From Flavobacteriales bacterium (GTDB lineage Bacteria > Bacteroidota > Bacteroidia > Flavobacteriales_F > PHOS-HE28), in the NCBI GenBank assembly GCA_016713875.1, contig JADJOI010000003.1, forward strand, positions 1,302,001-1,366,000: a stretch of DNA of 64,000 nucleotides, read 5' to 3'. The position numbers and the translations under genes are program-made. Below are positions 16,149 to 25,612 of this stretch, in pieces; position 1 is the stretch's first letter, and the number at the start of each line of letters is the position of its first letter. Under the pieces are notes generated by a model, which was not told where the DNA came from, did not search any database, and was given only the letters and a program-made list of their open reading frames with translations.

Positions 16149-17152
16149 CCCCCTATCGCCACCATCGTTCGGTTGCCGGTGTGCCAGGCTGGATCGCTCA
16201 ATCGGTCCAGGGTGTCCATGCCGCCGCGGCTGCGCTTCTTGTGCAGCACGCTGTCCACGATGAGCGGACGGATGTCGGCGCCAGCGCGGTGGGCGGTGAG
16301 CAGGTCGGTCTCGCCGCCGGAGAACAGGCAGTTCTTCAGCTTGCCATCGGCGGTGAGACGCAGGCGGTTGCAGGTGTCGCAGAAGGGATTGCTCACCGTG
16401 GCGATGATGCCGAAGCTGCCCTTCGCGCCCTTGATGCGGTACAGGCGCGCGGTGTCGTGGGCTGCGCCGGGCAGGCTCTCCACGGCGTCGGCACCGAAGC
16501 GGTCATGCACGCGGCCAAGGATCTCAGCGAGCGGCACAGCGAGACGAATATCCCAGCGATTGCCATCGAAGGGCATGAACTCGATGAAGCGCACGTGCAT
16601 GCCCTCCGTGGCGCTCCACTGCACGAAGTCGGCGATCTCGTCGTCGTTGGTACCGCGCAGGAGCACCACGTTCACTTTCAGGTCGAAGCCTTCGCGGTGC
16701 AGCAGCGCGATGTTGTCCCGCACGCGATGGAAATGGTCGCGGCGGGTGATGGCGGCCACGCGATCGGTCCGCAGGCTGTCGAGGCTCACGTTCACCTTGC
16801 GCAGTGCGGCGGCGCGGAAGGTGGGCAGGAAGCGGTCCACGAGGATGCCGTTGGTGGTGATGGCGAGTTCCACCGGGAGCTGCGCCAGTCCGAGGATGAT
16901 CTCATCGGCGTCGCGGCGGATCAGTGGTTCGCCACCGGTGAGGCGGATCTTGCGTACGCCCAGGTCCGTGAATTCGCGCGCGATCCCCAGCAGTTCCTCC
17001 TGTCGCATGAAGTGGGCACGGGGCCGCAGCGGGATGCCCTCCTCGGGCATGCAGTAGGTGCAGCGCATGTTGCAGCGCTCGGTGAGGGAGATGCGCAGGT
17101 AATCGTGCCTTCGCCCAAAGGTGTCGGTGAGCGGTGCGAAAGGGCCTTGCAT
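16145..17152 (-). CDS. moaA: GTP 3',8-cyclase
   Basis: A 335-residue radical-SAM enzyme that starts molybdopterin synthesis by converting GTP to 3',8-cyclo-GTP. The N-terminal cluster motif is CNMRCTYC; the C-terminal GTP-binding cluster is CDTCNRLRLTADGKLKNC; and the essential C-terminal Gly-Gly is present (MVAIGG). Moco is needed by NarG encoded downstream. It lies 11 bp after the hemerythrin gene and is probably driven from the operator at 17965. Confidence 0.96.
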   Translation of the reverse strand: MQGPFAPLTDTFGRRHDYLRISLTERCNMRCTYCMPEEGIPLRPRAHFMRQEELLGIAREFTDLGVRKIRLTGGEPLIRRDADEIILGLAQLPVELAITTNGILVDRFLPTFRAAALRKVNVSLDSLRTDRVAAITRRDHFHRVRDNIALLHREGFDLKVNVVLLRGTNDDEIADFVQWSATEGMHVRFIEFMPFDGNRWDIRLAVPLAEILGRVHDRFGADAVESLPGAAHDTARLYRIKGAKGSFGIIATVSNPFCDTCNRLRLTADGKLKNCLFSGGETDLLTAHRAGADIRPLIVDSVLHKKRSRGGMDTLDRLSDPAWHTGNRTMVAIGG

Positions 17153-17163
17153 GGCGACGTTGG

Positions 17164-17871
17164 TCAGGCGTTGATGCGGTCGAGCTCCTCGCGCTCCAGG
17201 AGCTTGTGGGCCAAGGGGAAGAGGATGCTGTCCTCGCGGTGGATATGCAGGCGCAGGGCTTCGGTGAGCTCCCGCGCGGCATCGAAGGCAGCGTCGTAGG
17301 TGAATACGGCCGAGCGCTGATCGGGCAGGCGCGCGGCGAGGCCCAGCAGGTTGAACGCGAGCGCGCCGAGCTGGATGAACTTCACATGGTCGTCCTCCAT
17401 GAGGTCCACGGCGGTGGTGGGTTCAGGTCCGGTGCTGCGTTCGCCGCTCTGGACGAGGCGCTGGTGCAGCAGGGGGAAGAGCTGGCGCTCCTCGCGGCGG
17501 TTGTGGTCCAGCACCTTGTCGTCGAAGTAGGTGAAGAACTCGCGGAAATCGTTGTTGATGCTCTCGTCCAGCCGGTAGCGGGCATCCTTGAAACGCGCCA
17601 TGGCCTGCTCGAATCGGTCGATCATCTCCTCGGCCTTGCGATGCTCGGTCATGTACCGCTGGATCAGTGGGTGCAGCTCATCGTAGGCCACCGCGTCGAT
17701 CACCGTGCCGCCGTACGCGTCGGGCGGGTCCATGGGCGAGTGCTCCGATGCGTTGAGTTCCTTCTCCACCTCGCGCTGCAGGGGGTCGGCATGCTTGAGC
17801 TTCTTGAGGTCCAGCTCGCTGGCGCTCTTGCCGTCGATGCGCTTGCCGGTGGCGGGGTCGATGATCTTCAT
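17164..17871 (-). CDS. Hemerythrin-domain protein
   Basis: A 235-residue protein with an N-terminal extension of about 70 residues and a hemerythrin HHE four-helix bundle. Probable di-iron ligands lie in RYMTEHRKAEE, LDHNRREERQLFP, EDDHVKFIQ and LRLHIHREDSILFPLAH. Such proteins bind O2 or NO or buffer iron. It is the first gene of the operon with moaA and DUF167 and follows a perfect ATGA-N6-TCAT operator, so it probably responds to nitrogen oxides or low oxygen. Confidence 0.85.
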   Translation of the reverse strand: MKIIDPATGKRIDGKSASELDLKKLKHADPLQREVEKELNASEHSPMDPPDAYGGTVIDAVAYDELHPLIQRYMTEHRKAEEMIDRFEQAMARFKDARYRLDESINNDFREFFTYFDDKVLDHNRREERQLFPLLHQRLVQSGERSTGPEPTTAVDLMEDDHVKFIQLGALAFNLLGLAARLPDQRSAVFTYDAAFDAARELTEALRLHIHREDSILFPLAHKLLEREELDRINA

Positions 17872-17964
17872 GTCGTTATGTTCGTGCGGTCATTACGCTG
17901 GGTCAAAGAAAAGCCCTGGCCGGGCGATCGAGGCGCAAGATGCGGGGGAGGCGGGGGATGGAAC

Positions 17965-17978
17965 ATGATGGAGGTCAT
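17965..17978. promoter_or_regulatory. Crp/Fnr-type operator of the hemerythrin-moaA operon
   Basis: ATGATGGAGGTCAT, TGAY-N4-RTCA, with the minus-strand octamer CATCTTGC (17935-17942) 33 bp from its centre. The rest of the 274-bp gap to the plus-strand gene at 18146 shows nothing recognisable. Confidence 0.55.
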
Positions 17979-18145
17979 CGGGGGAGGGCAGGCCGTAGCG
18001 GCGACGCCCGCATCGGCCGTGGAGGTTGAGGGGCATGAAGATCGTTACCCGAAGCCGCCGTACCGGCGATGCATGCGTAGCCCGAGGTGGTTCAGGGTAT
18101 GCGCGGATCATCACGCCGTAGGTTCGCGCCGCTGGATCCGCGACC

Positions 18146-18727
18146 ATGAAGAAAGATGAAGCCCTTCAATTGAAGATCACCCTGAAGTGGTCGAAGCCTC
18201 CGATCTGGCGGCGCATCGTCGTGCCCGTCGGCATCGACTTCATGCAGCTGCACCTGGCGATCCAATCGGCCATGGGCTGGGAGAACGCGCACCTGTACGA
18301 GTTCAAGGCCGAGGGCTACCGCATCGGCCAGGTGGACGAGGACTTCGCGGACTTCGGCTTCGGCGATGACAAGGTGCTGGAGGCTGCGGAGGTCCCGGTG
18401 GGCAAGGTGCTCACCGCACCGAAGGACCGGTGCGTGTACGAATACGACTTTGGCGATGGCTGGCTGCACAATGTGTTGCTGGAGAAGGGGCTTCCTGCCG
18501 GCACTGCACCAGGCTGCACGGCGGGCGCCTTGGCCTGTCCGCCCGAGGACTGCGGCGGCATGGCCGGTTACGCGATGATGCTGCAAGCGCTCTCCGACCC
18601 GAAGCACCCGGAGCACGACCACTATCGCGCATGGGCTGGCCGCTTTGATGCCACGCGCTTCGAGCTCGCAGCGGCCGATCAGCGTGTGAAGACCCTCTTC
18701 AGTCCCGCGCGCAAGAAGCCTCGGTGA
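18146..18727 (+). CDS. Plasmid pRiA4b ORF-3 family protein
   Basis: A 193-residue protein matching the pRiA4b ORF-3 fold: an opening like LKITLKWSKPPIWRRIVVP, the middle motif MGWENAHLYEF, and YEYDFGDGWLHNVLLEK. The family is widespread, soluble and of unknown function, and often lies near mobile DNA. It stands alone between two minus-strand operons and shows no functional tie to nitrogen metabolism. Confidence 0.85.
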   Translation: MKKDEALQLKITLKWSKPPIWRRIVVPVGIDFMQLHLAIQSAMGWENAHLYEFKAEGYRIGQVDEDFADFGFGDDKVLEAAEVPVGKVLTAPKDRCVYEYDFGDGWLHNVLLEKGLPAGTAPGCTAGALACPPEDCGGMAGYAMMLQALSDPKHPEHDHYRAWAGRFDATRFELAAADQRVKTLFSPARKKPR

Positions 18728-18803
18728 TCGCGAAGGCCCCTTGGCCACCGGCGATGTCCGCAGCTCATCCCGCACACGCGCAGGACCAGCCGATCGTCAC
18801 CGC

Positions 18804-20135
18804 TCAGAACTTCAGCCCCGTGAATCGGTTCTTCATGTTCGGCCGGTACAGGATCGCGAGGTAGGCCCAATTCTGCACGGAGGCGGGTGCCGCCACACCT
18901 TGCAGCCTCTCCATGGTCTCAGTGGGCAGCATGTGCGAATAGCCGAATTGCAGCGACACCACCTCGTTGAGCAGATGGCCCACGGTGAAGTCCAGCTCGG
19001 TGCCCAGGCGGCGGTCCATCTTCTCGCCGTTGCGCAGCACCTCGGCTGCGGCCTGGAAATCGTGCACGTTGAGGGAGATGAAGGTGCGCTTGCCGGGATC
19101 GTAGCGCAGGCGCAGGTGCGCATCCATCAGGCCCACGCTGCTGCCCCAGCGGCCACCCACGTAGAAGTAGTCCATGTAGCCGTTCCACGCGTGGTTGGTG
19201 CCATAGAAGGGGTTGTAGGAACGGTTCACGTTGTCGGTGGCGTTCTGCGCGGTGCCCGAGAGCAGTTCGGCGCCCAGGGTGAAGCGCAGGGCCGAACCGC
19301 GGGCGGAATCCAACGGCAACGCATAGCTCGCCGAGGCGCCGGCATCGTAGGCCTCCAGGTCGCGGTTGGTGCGGTCCTTGCCCGCCTGGGCATAGAAGAA
19401 GCCGCCCACGGTGAAGCGCCCACGCTCATAGCGCAGGGTGGGCAGGCCGAAGGTCTGGCTGTGTCGTGTGATGTAGCTTACCACGGCTCCTGTGCTGTCA
19501 ATGGTCTGCTGCTCCAAGCCGTTGTTCCAGAGCATGGCACTGATGGTGAAACCGCCCCAGCGCTGCTCGGCGCGCAGGAATTGCGCGTCCTTGTACTGGT
19601 TCTGAACAGCGTAGGCTTGCTGTGCCAGGCTCTCAGCGCCCACGTTGTAGCCACCGCCCACATGCACCTTGGTGGCGCCTTTCTCGTAACGAAGCAGCGC
19701 GAAGTCGTGCGCGCGCGCCTGCAGTGCCCAGTCCAGGTTGCCGAGGAAGCGCGCCTCATCGTAGGTGAGCTCCTGCCGCCCGAGTTTCAGGTTCCAGTGG
19801 GCGTTGAACAGGATCTCCGCCCAGGCCTCGTGCACGGAAAGGAACGCGTCGGTGGCCTTCGTCTGCTCGGTGTTGCCCCAGGTGCGCACGTCCTGCACGC
19901 TCACGTGCAAGCGCACCTTCTCGTGGGTGTAGAGCGCATGGATGCGCGCGCGGTGGCCGATGAAGACGGCGGGGCTCTGCGTGGTATCGATCAGTTTGCC
20001 GTATCCATTGCGGAAGTCACTGCGCTGCAGGATCTGCCCGCCCACAGTGAACTGGCCGAAGAGCGGAGCGGCCGATGCAAGCAGCAGGACCGCGAGGAGC
20101 AGTGCGATCGGAAGGCGTGCGGTACAGGTTCTCAT
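18804..20135 (-). CDS. Alginate-export-like outer-membrane beta-barrel
   Basis: A 443-residue outer-membrane protein with signal peptide (LPIALLLAVLLLASAAPLFG) and beta-strand patterning throughout. It matches alginate-export family barrels by the motifs LKLGRQELTYDEARFLGN and FGLPTLRYERG. Placed last in the narK operon, it is more likely a general porin for nitrate or other small anions than an alginate exporter; that is inference from position. It starts 13 bp after the carboxymuconolactone-decarboxylase-like gene. Confidence 0.75.
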   Translation of the reverse strand: MRTCTARLPIALLLAVLLLASAAPLFGQFTVGGQILQRSDFRNGYGKLIDTTQSPAVFIGHRARIHALYTHEKVRLHVSVQDVRTWGNTEQTKATDAFLSVHEAWAEILFNAHWNLKLGRQELTYDEARFLGNLDWALQARAHDFALLRYEKGATKVHVGGGYNVGAESLAQQAYAVQNQYKDAQFLRAEQRWGGFTISAMLWNNGLEQQTIDSTGAVVSYITRHSQTFGLPTLRYERGRFTVGGFFYAQAGKDRTNRDLEAYDAGASASYALPLDSARGSALRFTLGAELLSGTAQNATDNVNRSYNPFYGTNHAWNGYMDYFYVGGRWGSSVGLMDAHLRLRYDPGKRTFISLNVHDFQAAAEVLRNGEKMDRRLGTELDFTVGHLLNEVVSLQFGYSHMLPTETMERLQGVAAPASVQNWAYLAILYRPNMKNRFTGLKF

Positions 20136-20148
20136 GTGGGTATGTTGT

Positions 20149-20475
20149 TCAGGATTCCTCTTGGTAGGCGCGGTCGATGGCGTGCAGCGCGCGCATCATC
20201 ACGGGCAGGCCCATGGTAGGCAGCAGCAACAGGGCCACCTGCTCCATGGCAGCGCGCTCCACGCCTGCCTCGCGCGCCTTGCGGATGTGCGCGACGAAGG
20301 CCGTGCCCTTGCTGGCGCCACCGGAGATGGCCAGTTTCACCAGAGCGCGCTCGCGGTCAGTGAGCGGCCCTTCGGCATGCACCGCATCGCCAAGTGCCTC
20401 GTAGCGCTCGGCCACCTTCGGGAAGCGCTGGCGGAATGCTTGATAGCCCGCAGGGGGTATGGTCTTGCTGCTCAT
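20149..20475 (-). CDS. Carboxymuconolactone decarboxylase family protein
   Basis: A 108-residue AhpD/CMD-like all-helical protein (GPLTDRERALVKLAISGGASKGTAFVAHIRKAREAG). The redox CxxC of AhpD-type members is absent: ASKGTAFVAH occupies that place, leaving only the helix His. It is therefore probably not a peroxidase-type thiol protein. Cotranscription with narK and the barrel gene is likely. Between it and narK (20476-20617) nothing notable was seen. Confidence 0.8.
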   Translation of the reverse strand: MSSKTIPPAGYQAFRQRFPKVAERYEALGDAVHAEGPLTDRERALVKLAISGGASKGTAFVAHIRKAREAGVERAAMEQVALLLLPTMGLPVMMRALHAIDRAYQEES

Positions 20476-20617
20476 GTTCGGTGATGGAGTTCAGGGGTTG
20501 GGATCGCTCTGCTGCTCAGATTCCTTCGGACGCTTCCGGTGTCTCCTCCACTCACGCCATTCTTCATTCTGACCGATCTCATCTTTCCTACCGTTCTCAC
20601 CACTCCGGCCATTCTCA

Positions 20618-21946
20618 TCAACTGGGCCTGATACAGCCCTTGCGGTGGTAGAAATTCCAGTTCACCCACGTGGCGATCAGCAGGAAGGCGAGCAGGCCCC
20701 AGAAGAAGCCGTTGGCATTGCCGCTGGCGCCGATCACCGCGCCGATGATCACCGAGAAGATGAAGGGACCGTAGGCGGCCACGGCGGCGGTCCAGCCGAT
20801 GACGCCAGCGGCCTGCCGCGGGTTGTGGGCGAAGATGATCGGGTACTGCCGGAAGGTGGCCGCGTTGCCGATGCCAGCGAAGAAGAACATGCCGAGCATC
20901 ACGCCCACGAACATGGGGAACTGGTCGAGCGAAGTGGGGGCCAGCAGGCCGAGGAAGAGCATCAGCAGGCTTCCAGCCACCAGCCCGATGCCCGTGATGG
21001 TGGTGAGCACGCCGCCACCGGTGCGATCGGCCACGAAGCCGAAGAGCACGCGGCTGGCCGAGCCGATCAAGGGGCCATAGAAAGCGTACTTCAGCGGATC
21101 GGGCGCGCCAGGGAAGTTGCCGTAGAGCGCCTTCATCATCATGGGGAAGGCGGCCGAGAGACCGGCGAAAGTGCCGAAGGTCATCACGTAGGTGATGGTG
21201 CAGTACCAGGTGTGCTTCTCCTTGAAGATGTCCAGCTGCTCGCGGAAGCTGGCTTTGATGGGCACGCTGCGCAGCCCCCACCAGCACACCACGGTCATGA
21301 TCAGCAGCAACGGCACGTACCAGAAGGCGGCGCTCTGCAGGAAGATCTCCTTGCCATCGGGCGCGGCGGGCGAGCGGAAGATCTGCGGCGCGCCGTAGAT
21401 GGCCACGCCGAGCATGGCGGGGGTCATGAACTGCGCGAGGCTCACGCCGAAATTGCCGATGCCCGCCTGGATGCCCAAGGCCGATCCTTTCAGGCGCTTC
21501 GGGAAGAACAGGTTGGTGCTGGGCATGTAGCTGCTGAAATCGCCGCCGCCGAAGCCTGCCGTGAGCGCCAGCACCATGAAGACCCAATAAGGCGTTGTGG
21601 GATCCATGACGGCCAGGCCGATGCCGATGCAGGGCAGCAGCTTGATGAAGGTGGAGACGACGATGGTGTGGCGCGTTCCGTAAATAGGGATCAGGAAGGT
21701 ATGCACGATGCGCAAGGTTCCGCCCGCCAGCCCAGGCATGGCCGCCAGCCAGAAGAGCTGGTTGGTGGTGAAGGTGAAGCCGATGCCCGGCAACTTGGTC
21801 ACGATGGCGCTCATCATGAACCAGGTGGCGAAGGAGAGGATCAGCGCGATGGTGGTGATCGTGAGTGTGCGCCACGCCACGCGGCTTCCGCCCTGCGTCC
21901 ATTGCGCGCTGTCTTCAGGATCCCAGGTCTTCAGCCAGGTTGACAT
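20618..21946 (-). CDS. Nitrate/nitrite transporter, NarK family (MFS)
   Basis: A 442-residue, 12-helix major facilitator. NarK hallmarks are the glycine-rich helix IQAGIGNFGVSLAQ (nitrate signature), GFGGGDFSSYMPSTNLFFPKR, and a conserved Arg in GGTLRIVHTF. It moves nitrate or nitrite across the cytoplasmic membrane by proton symport or nitrate/nitrite antiport; the direction cannot be told from sequence. It follows the interrupted narK copy at 40 bp and may now carry the whole load with the 23860 gene. Confidence 0.9.
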   Translation of the reverse strand: MSTWLKTWDPEDSAQWTQGGSRVAWRTLTITTIALILSFATWFMMSAIVTKLPGIGFTFTTNQLFWLAAMPGLAGGTLRIVHTFLIPIYGTRHTIVVSTFIKLLPCIGIGLAVMDPTTPYWVFMVLALTAGFGGGDFSSYMPSTNLFFPKRLKGSALGIQAGIGNFGVSLAQFMTPAMLGVAIYGAPQIFRSPAAPDGKEIFLQSAAFWYVPLLLIMTVVCWWGLRSVPIKASFREQLDIFKEKHTWYCTITYVMTFGTFAGLSAAFPMMMKALYGNFPGAPDPLKYAFYGPLIGSASRVLFGFVADRTGGGVLTTITGIGLVAGSLLMLFLGLLAPTSLDQFPMFVGVMLGMFFFAGIGNAATFRQYPIIFAHNPRQAAGVIGWTAAVAAYGPFIFSVIIGAVIGASGNANGFFWGLLAFLLIATWVNWNFYHRKGCIRPS

Positions 21947-21985
21947 GTGGGGAGGTGGTTTGGTGGGTGTGAACGATGCGTGCGA

Positions 21986-23578
21986 TCAGTGATGGAAGCC
22001 CAGGTCCTTGCGCGGCTCCTTCAGCATGCCCAGGCAGAAGAGGAAGCTCACGAAGGCGCCCGTGGCCACGATGTAAAAGAAGGTCTTGGCGTCAACCAAG
22101 GAGTAGACCACCAGGTAGATCACGGCCCCCACGTTGCCATAAGCGCCTGCCATGCCCGCGATCTGGCCCGTCATGTGCGGGTTGATGTTCGGGATGATGG
22201 CGAAGGTGGCCCCTTCAGCGCCCTGCACGAAGAAAGAGCAAAGAACGGTGATGCCCACCGACACCCACAACCACCAGATGCCGCTGTACATGGGCACCAA
22301 TTGCTGCTCACCGTCCACCACCTCGCCGTAGGCGCCGATCTGCGCCATGCCCAGGAAGCCCAGGCCGATGCCCAACATGTACACCATCATGGTGAGCTTG
22401 CGGCTGGGCATCAGGTCGGAGATCAGACCGCCCAACGGACGGGCGATCAGATTCACGAAGGCGAAGGACCCCGCCACCAGCCCTGCCAATTGCGGGGTCA
22501 TGATCAACTCCCCGGCATCGTTCGCCAGGCCCGCGAACACCGTTTGGAAGAACATCGGCAGCATGGACACCACCGCCAGCTCCGCACCAAAGTTGGCGAA
22601 GTAGGTGCTGTTCAACGCCGCCACGCTGCTCCACGGGTAACGCCCGTTGGCGGGCACCCCGGCACGCAAATAGGGCAGGTTCACCTGCAGCACCTTGACC
22701 ACATGAATCACCATCACAACGGCCAGCGCGCCCCAGATCCCCCACAGCACCTGCTCGCTGAAGAGCACGCCCTTCACGCCATCGTCATCGGTGAACACCA
22801 CGGTCTGCAGCTTCCATGCGAGCACGCCGATCGCCACCACCAAGGGTATGGACCAGCGGATGTACTGGACAAGGTCGGTGTAGGAACTCACCTTCATGGG
22901 CTCGGTCTTCTTGGCCATCTTCACCGTGGCACCGTCCGGGTTGTCCTTCACAATGAACCAATAGACGAAGCCGTACGCGCCACAGAAGAGCCCGCTGATG
23001 GCCAGCGACCAGCGCCAGCTCTTCTCCAGGTCCATGCCCATCCACTCATTGAACATGGTGATGGCGAAGAAGGCCAGTGTGCCTGCGGCCGCCGCCGATC
23101 CGAAGTTGCTCCAGCCAGCATAGAAGCCTTCCGCACGGCCCACCATCTTCGGCGGGAACCAGTTGGCCACCAGCTTGATGCCGATGACGAAGCCGGCGCC
23201 GATGGAGCCCAGTACCAGACGCGCGATGAGCAGTTGGACGAAGCTGTTGCCGAAGGCGAAGGCCAGGGCAGGGATCATCATCACCACCATCAGCCCGCTG
23301 AACACGCGCCGCGGGCCTTAGCGGTCGATCATGGCCCCGATCGCGATGCGCGCGGGAATGGTGAGCGCCACATTGCAGATGGCCAGCACCTTGACGTGCT
23401 CCTTGGTCAGCCAATCCACCGTCTCCAGCATGGTGGTGGCCAGCGGTGGCATGTTGAACCACACGAAGAAGGTGAGGAAGAAGGCGATCCACGTGTAGTG
23501 CAGCACCCTGATCCGTTCCTTGCTGAAGTCGAGCAGCTCCGGCTTTCCCATCGGCAGGTGCAATGGCGTTAGCGCCAA
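21986..23578 (-). pseudogene. NarK-type transporter interrupted by an in-frame stop
   Basis: A full-length NarK-like MFS frame (about 530 codons) with one internal TAA at 23318-23320. The N-terminal part ends in GAMIDR, and the same frame resumes with GPRRVFSGLM. MFS transporters typically have DRYGPRR here, so a Tyr codon (TAT/TAC) has become TAA by one change. Both halves look otherwise intact, including the second-half nitrate signature MAGAYGNVGAVIYL. It could be a recent nonsense mutation or a consensus error. It heads the narK-barrel operon, downstream of the site at 23639. Confidence 0.8.
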
Positions 23579-23638
23579 CGCGGGTGCAATGATCCGCGCC
23601 GCAATGTTCCCGGTCCATGATCTCTGACAGGAGGGGAT

Positions 23639-23652
23639 GTGATATGCATCAT
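23639..23652. promoter_or_regulatory. Crp/Fnr-type operator upstream of the narK operon
   Basis: GTGATATGCATCAT, TGAY-N4-RTCA, 60 bp before the interrupted narK start. The usual 33-bp spacing shows no -7-like octamer here, but GAACATTG (minus, 23602-23609), identical to the nar box, lies 40 bp from the centre. Confidence 0.45.
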
Positions 23653-23859
23653 GCGATCGCCCTATTGCTGCTCATGTCCGCTGTGAAGCACACGTTTGCC
23701 ATCGCAACCACACCCCATGGAACCGCTCGCTGCGCGCCCTCGAGCATGGATCGTGTCATCCTCACAGGCGCGGCAAGACAGCGATCACCCGTTCGCGGCA
23801 AGGCCCAAAGCGGCACAGCATCCTCGGGCCCCATGCGAACACCCGTGTCCATGTGTCCA

Positions 23860-25350
23860 TCAATGCCGCTCGAAGCGGTCCTTCAGTTCCGGGGCGTGGG
23901 CCCGTTGCATGCGGTTCACCACCTGGTTCATCCACCACAGGCTCACGACGGAGATCAGCAGCATGAGCATCCACGAGCTGGTCCAAAGGCCGGTGCTGTC
24001 CAGCAGGTAACCGAAGAGGATCGGGCAGAAGAAACCGCCCAGCCCGCCGATCACGCCCACCATGCCGCCCACCACGCCCACCTCGTTCGGGAAGTACTCG
24101 GGTATGTGCTTGTAGACCGCCGCCTTGCCGATGCCCCAGACACAGCCGATGAGGATCACCAGCACGGTGAAGACCCAGATGTTCGCTTGGAAGTAGATGC
24201 GCGTGACACCCTTGGCCAGCAATTGCCGCTTCGCGACAGCTTCACCCTGCTCCACCACCGGCTGCTGCCAACCGTCCTTGGTGGGCATGATCAACTGCCG
24301 CGCGTCGGCCAGGTCGAAATCATAGTCGCGTCCTACCAATGGATAGTCGCGACCATTGACGCGCACCAGGCTCTCGCTCACGCGCTCCACCACGCCATCC
24401 TGGGTCGCCATCACGCCACGGCCCGGCGAGATCACCTCCATCTTCGGCACCACGAGCAGGAGGCTGATCACCAACGAAGACCCCAGCACCCAGTACATCA
24501 CGCGCCGTGCGCCCCAACGGTCGCTCATCCACCCGCCCAGTGCGCGGATCGCGCCCGAGGGAAAGCTGAAGAACGCGGTGAGCAGACCGGCCAGCACGAG
24601 TGAGGCACCATACACGTTCACATAATAGGGCACCAGCCATTGCGCGAAGGCCACGAAGCAGCCGAACACCAGAAAGTAGTAGAGCCCAAAGCGCCAAACG
24701 CGCACGCTGCCCAGCGGCTTCAGGAGCGACCGCATGGTGCGCGGCTCGGTGGTGGGCAGCCGGTTGACGGTGAACAGGGCGAAGACCACCGCCATGGCGG
24801 TGAGCACAGCGGCATATAGACGCGGCAACTGGCGCCAGCCCTCCAGGTCGGCACCATCCTGCGTGAAGTGGATCAGCAGCGTAGGCGCGAACAGGGTGGT
24901 GAGCGCCGCACCCGCATTGCCCGCCCCGAAGATGCCCAGCGCAAGGCCTTGCTGCCGCTTGGGGTACCACACCGACGTATTGGCGATGCCGACTGCGAAG
25001 CCCGCGCCCGCCAGGCCGAAGCCGAAGCTCATCACGACGAACCCCACGAACGAATCCATGAAAGAGAGCAGGAACATCGGCAGCGCCGCCGCTAGGAGCA
25101 GCAGCGTGAACACCCACTTGCCCCCATATCGGTCCGTGAGGATCCCCATGGGCAGGCGGAAGACCGACCCTGTGAGCACCGGGATCCCCAACAACCAGCC
25201 CACCTGCACCGTGCTCCAGTCGAACACCCCGTGGTCCACGAGATAGGTGACCAGCACTCCGTTGATCATCCACGCCGCGAAACACAGCACGAATGCCAGT
25301 GTGTTGAGGAGCAACATGCGGTGAGACCTGCCGGTCGCGCGCTCTTCCAT
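23860..25350 (-). CDS. Nitrate/nitrite transporter, NarK family, with soluble insertion
   Basis: A 496-residue MFS transporter with the NarK signature AGAGFAVGIANTSVWYPKR and IFGAGNAGAALTTLFAP, and the MFS motif LTDRYGGKWV. It carries an extra hydrophilic stretch of about 85 residues (304-388) between helices of the second half, which ordinary NarK proteins lack; the insert looks like a small beta-rich domain (VERVSESLVRVNGRDYPL). Function is nitrate uptake and/or nitrite export. It has its own promoter with a site at 25432 and ends 281 bp before the interrupted copy. Confidence 0.88.
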   Translation of the reverse strand: MEERATGRSHRMLLLNTLAFVLCFAAWMINGVLVTYLVDHGVFDWSTVQVGWLLGIPVLTGSVFRLPMGILTDRYGGKWVFTLLLLAAALPMFLLSFMDSFVGFVVMSFGFGLAGAGFAVGIANTSVWYPKRQQGLALGIFGAGNAGAALTTLFAPTLLIHFTQDGADLEGWRQLPRLYAAVLTAMAVVFALFTVNRLPTTEPRTMRSLLKPLGSVRVWRFGLYYFLVFGCFVAFAQWLVPYYVNVYGASLVLAGLLTAFFSFPSGAIRALGGWMSDRWGARRVMYWVLGSSLVISLLLVVPKMEVISPGRGVMATQDGVVERVSESLVRVNGRDYPLVGRDYDFDLADARQLIMPTKDGWQQPVVEQGEAVAKRQLLAKGVTRIYFQANIWVFTVLVILIGCVWGIGKAAVYKHIPEYFPNEVGVVGGMVGVIGGLGGFFCPILFGYLLDSTGLWTSSWMLMLLISVVSLWWMNQVVNRMQRAHAPELKDRFERH

Positions 25351-25431
25351 GCTTCCGTTCGCTCAAGTCGATAGCTGGACCTTCGCGGTCAGACCATCGT
25401 GCGAATGAACGCGCATCGCTCCTGATGGATC

Positions 25432-25445
25432 ATGACACACGTCAT
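25432..25445. promoter_or_regulatory. Crp/Fnr-type operator of the narK gene at 23860
   Basis: ATGACACACGTCAT, TGAY-N4-RTCA. The minus-strand octamer TTCATTCG (25402-25409) sits 33 bp from its centre, 52 bp before the transporter start. No equivalent box faces the plus-strand gene at 25613. Confidence 0.6.
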
Positions 25446-25612
25446 GGACTTCATGGAGGCGAACACCGGTCAAGGGCAAGATCACGCTGCTTCCTCCGCC
25501 AATGATCCAGCATGCCCACCAAGTCCTTCAGCAGCGCGGAAAGGTGACGCGCATCAGTCGAGCGCTCAGCCACGCATCGCACCTTGCACACCGCATCCAC
25601 CCTGCGTATCCC

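Noticed and set aside
20481..20494. GTGATGGAGTTCAG as another Crp/Fnr site
   Set aside because: It has TGA-N6-TCA but breaks the RTCA rule and lies inside the narK operon; a chance match is likely.
20645..23572. Two long plus-strand frames (432 and 541 residues)
   Set aside because: Antisense of the two narK-type genes; composition typical of shadows.
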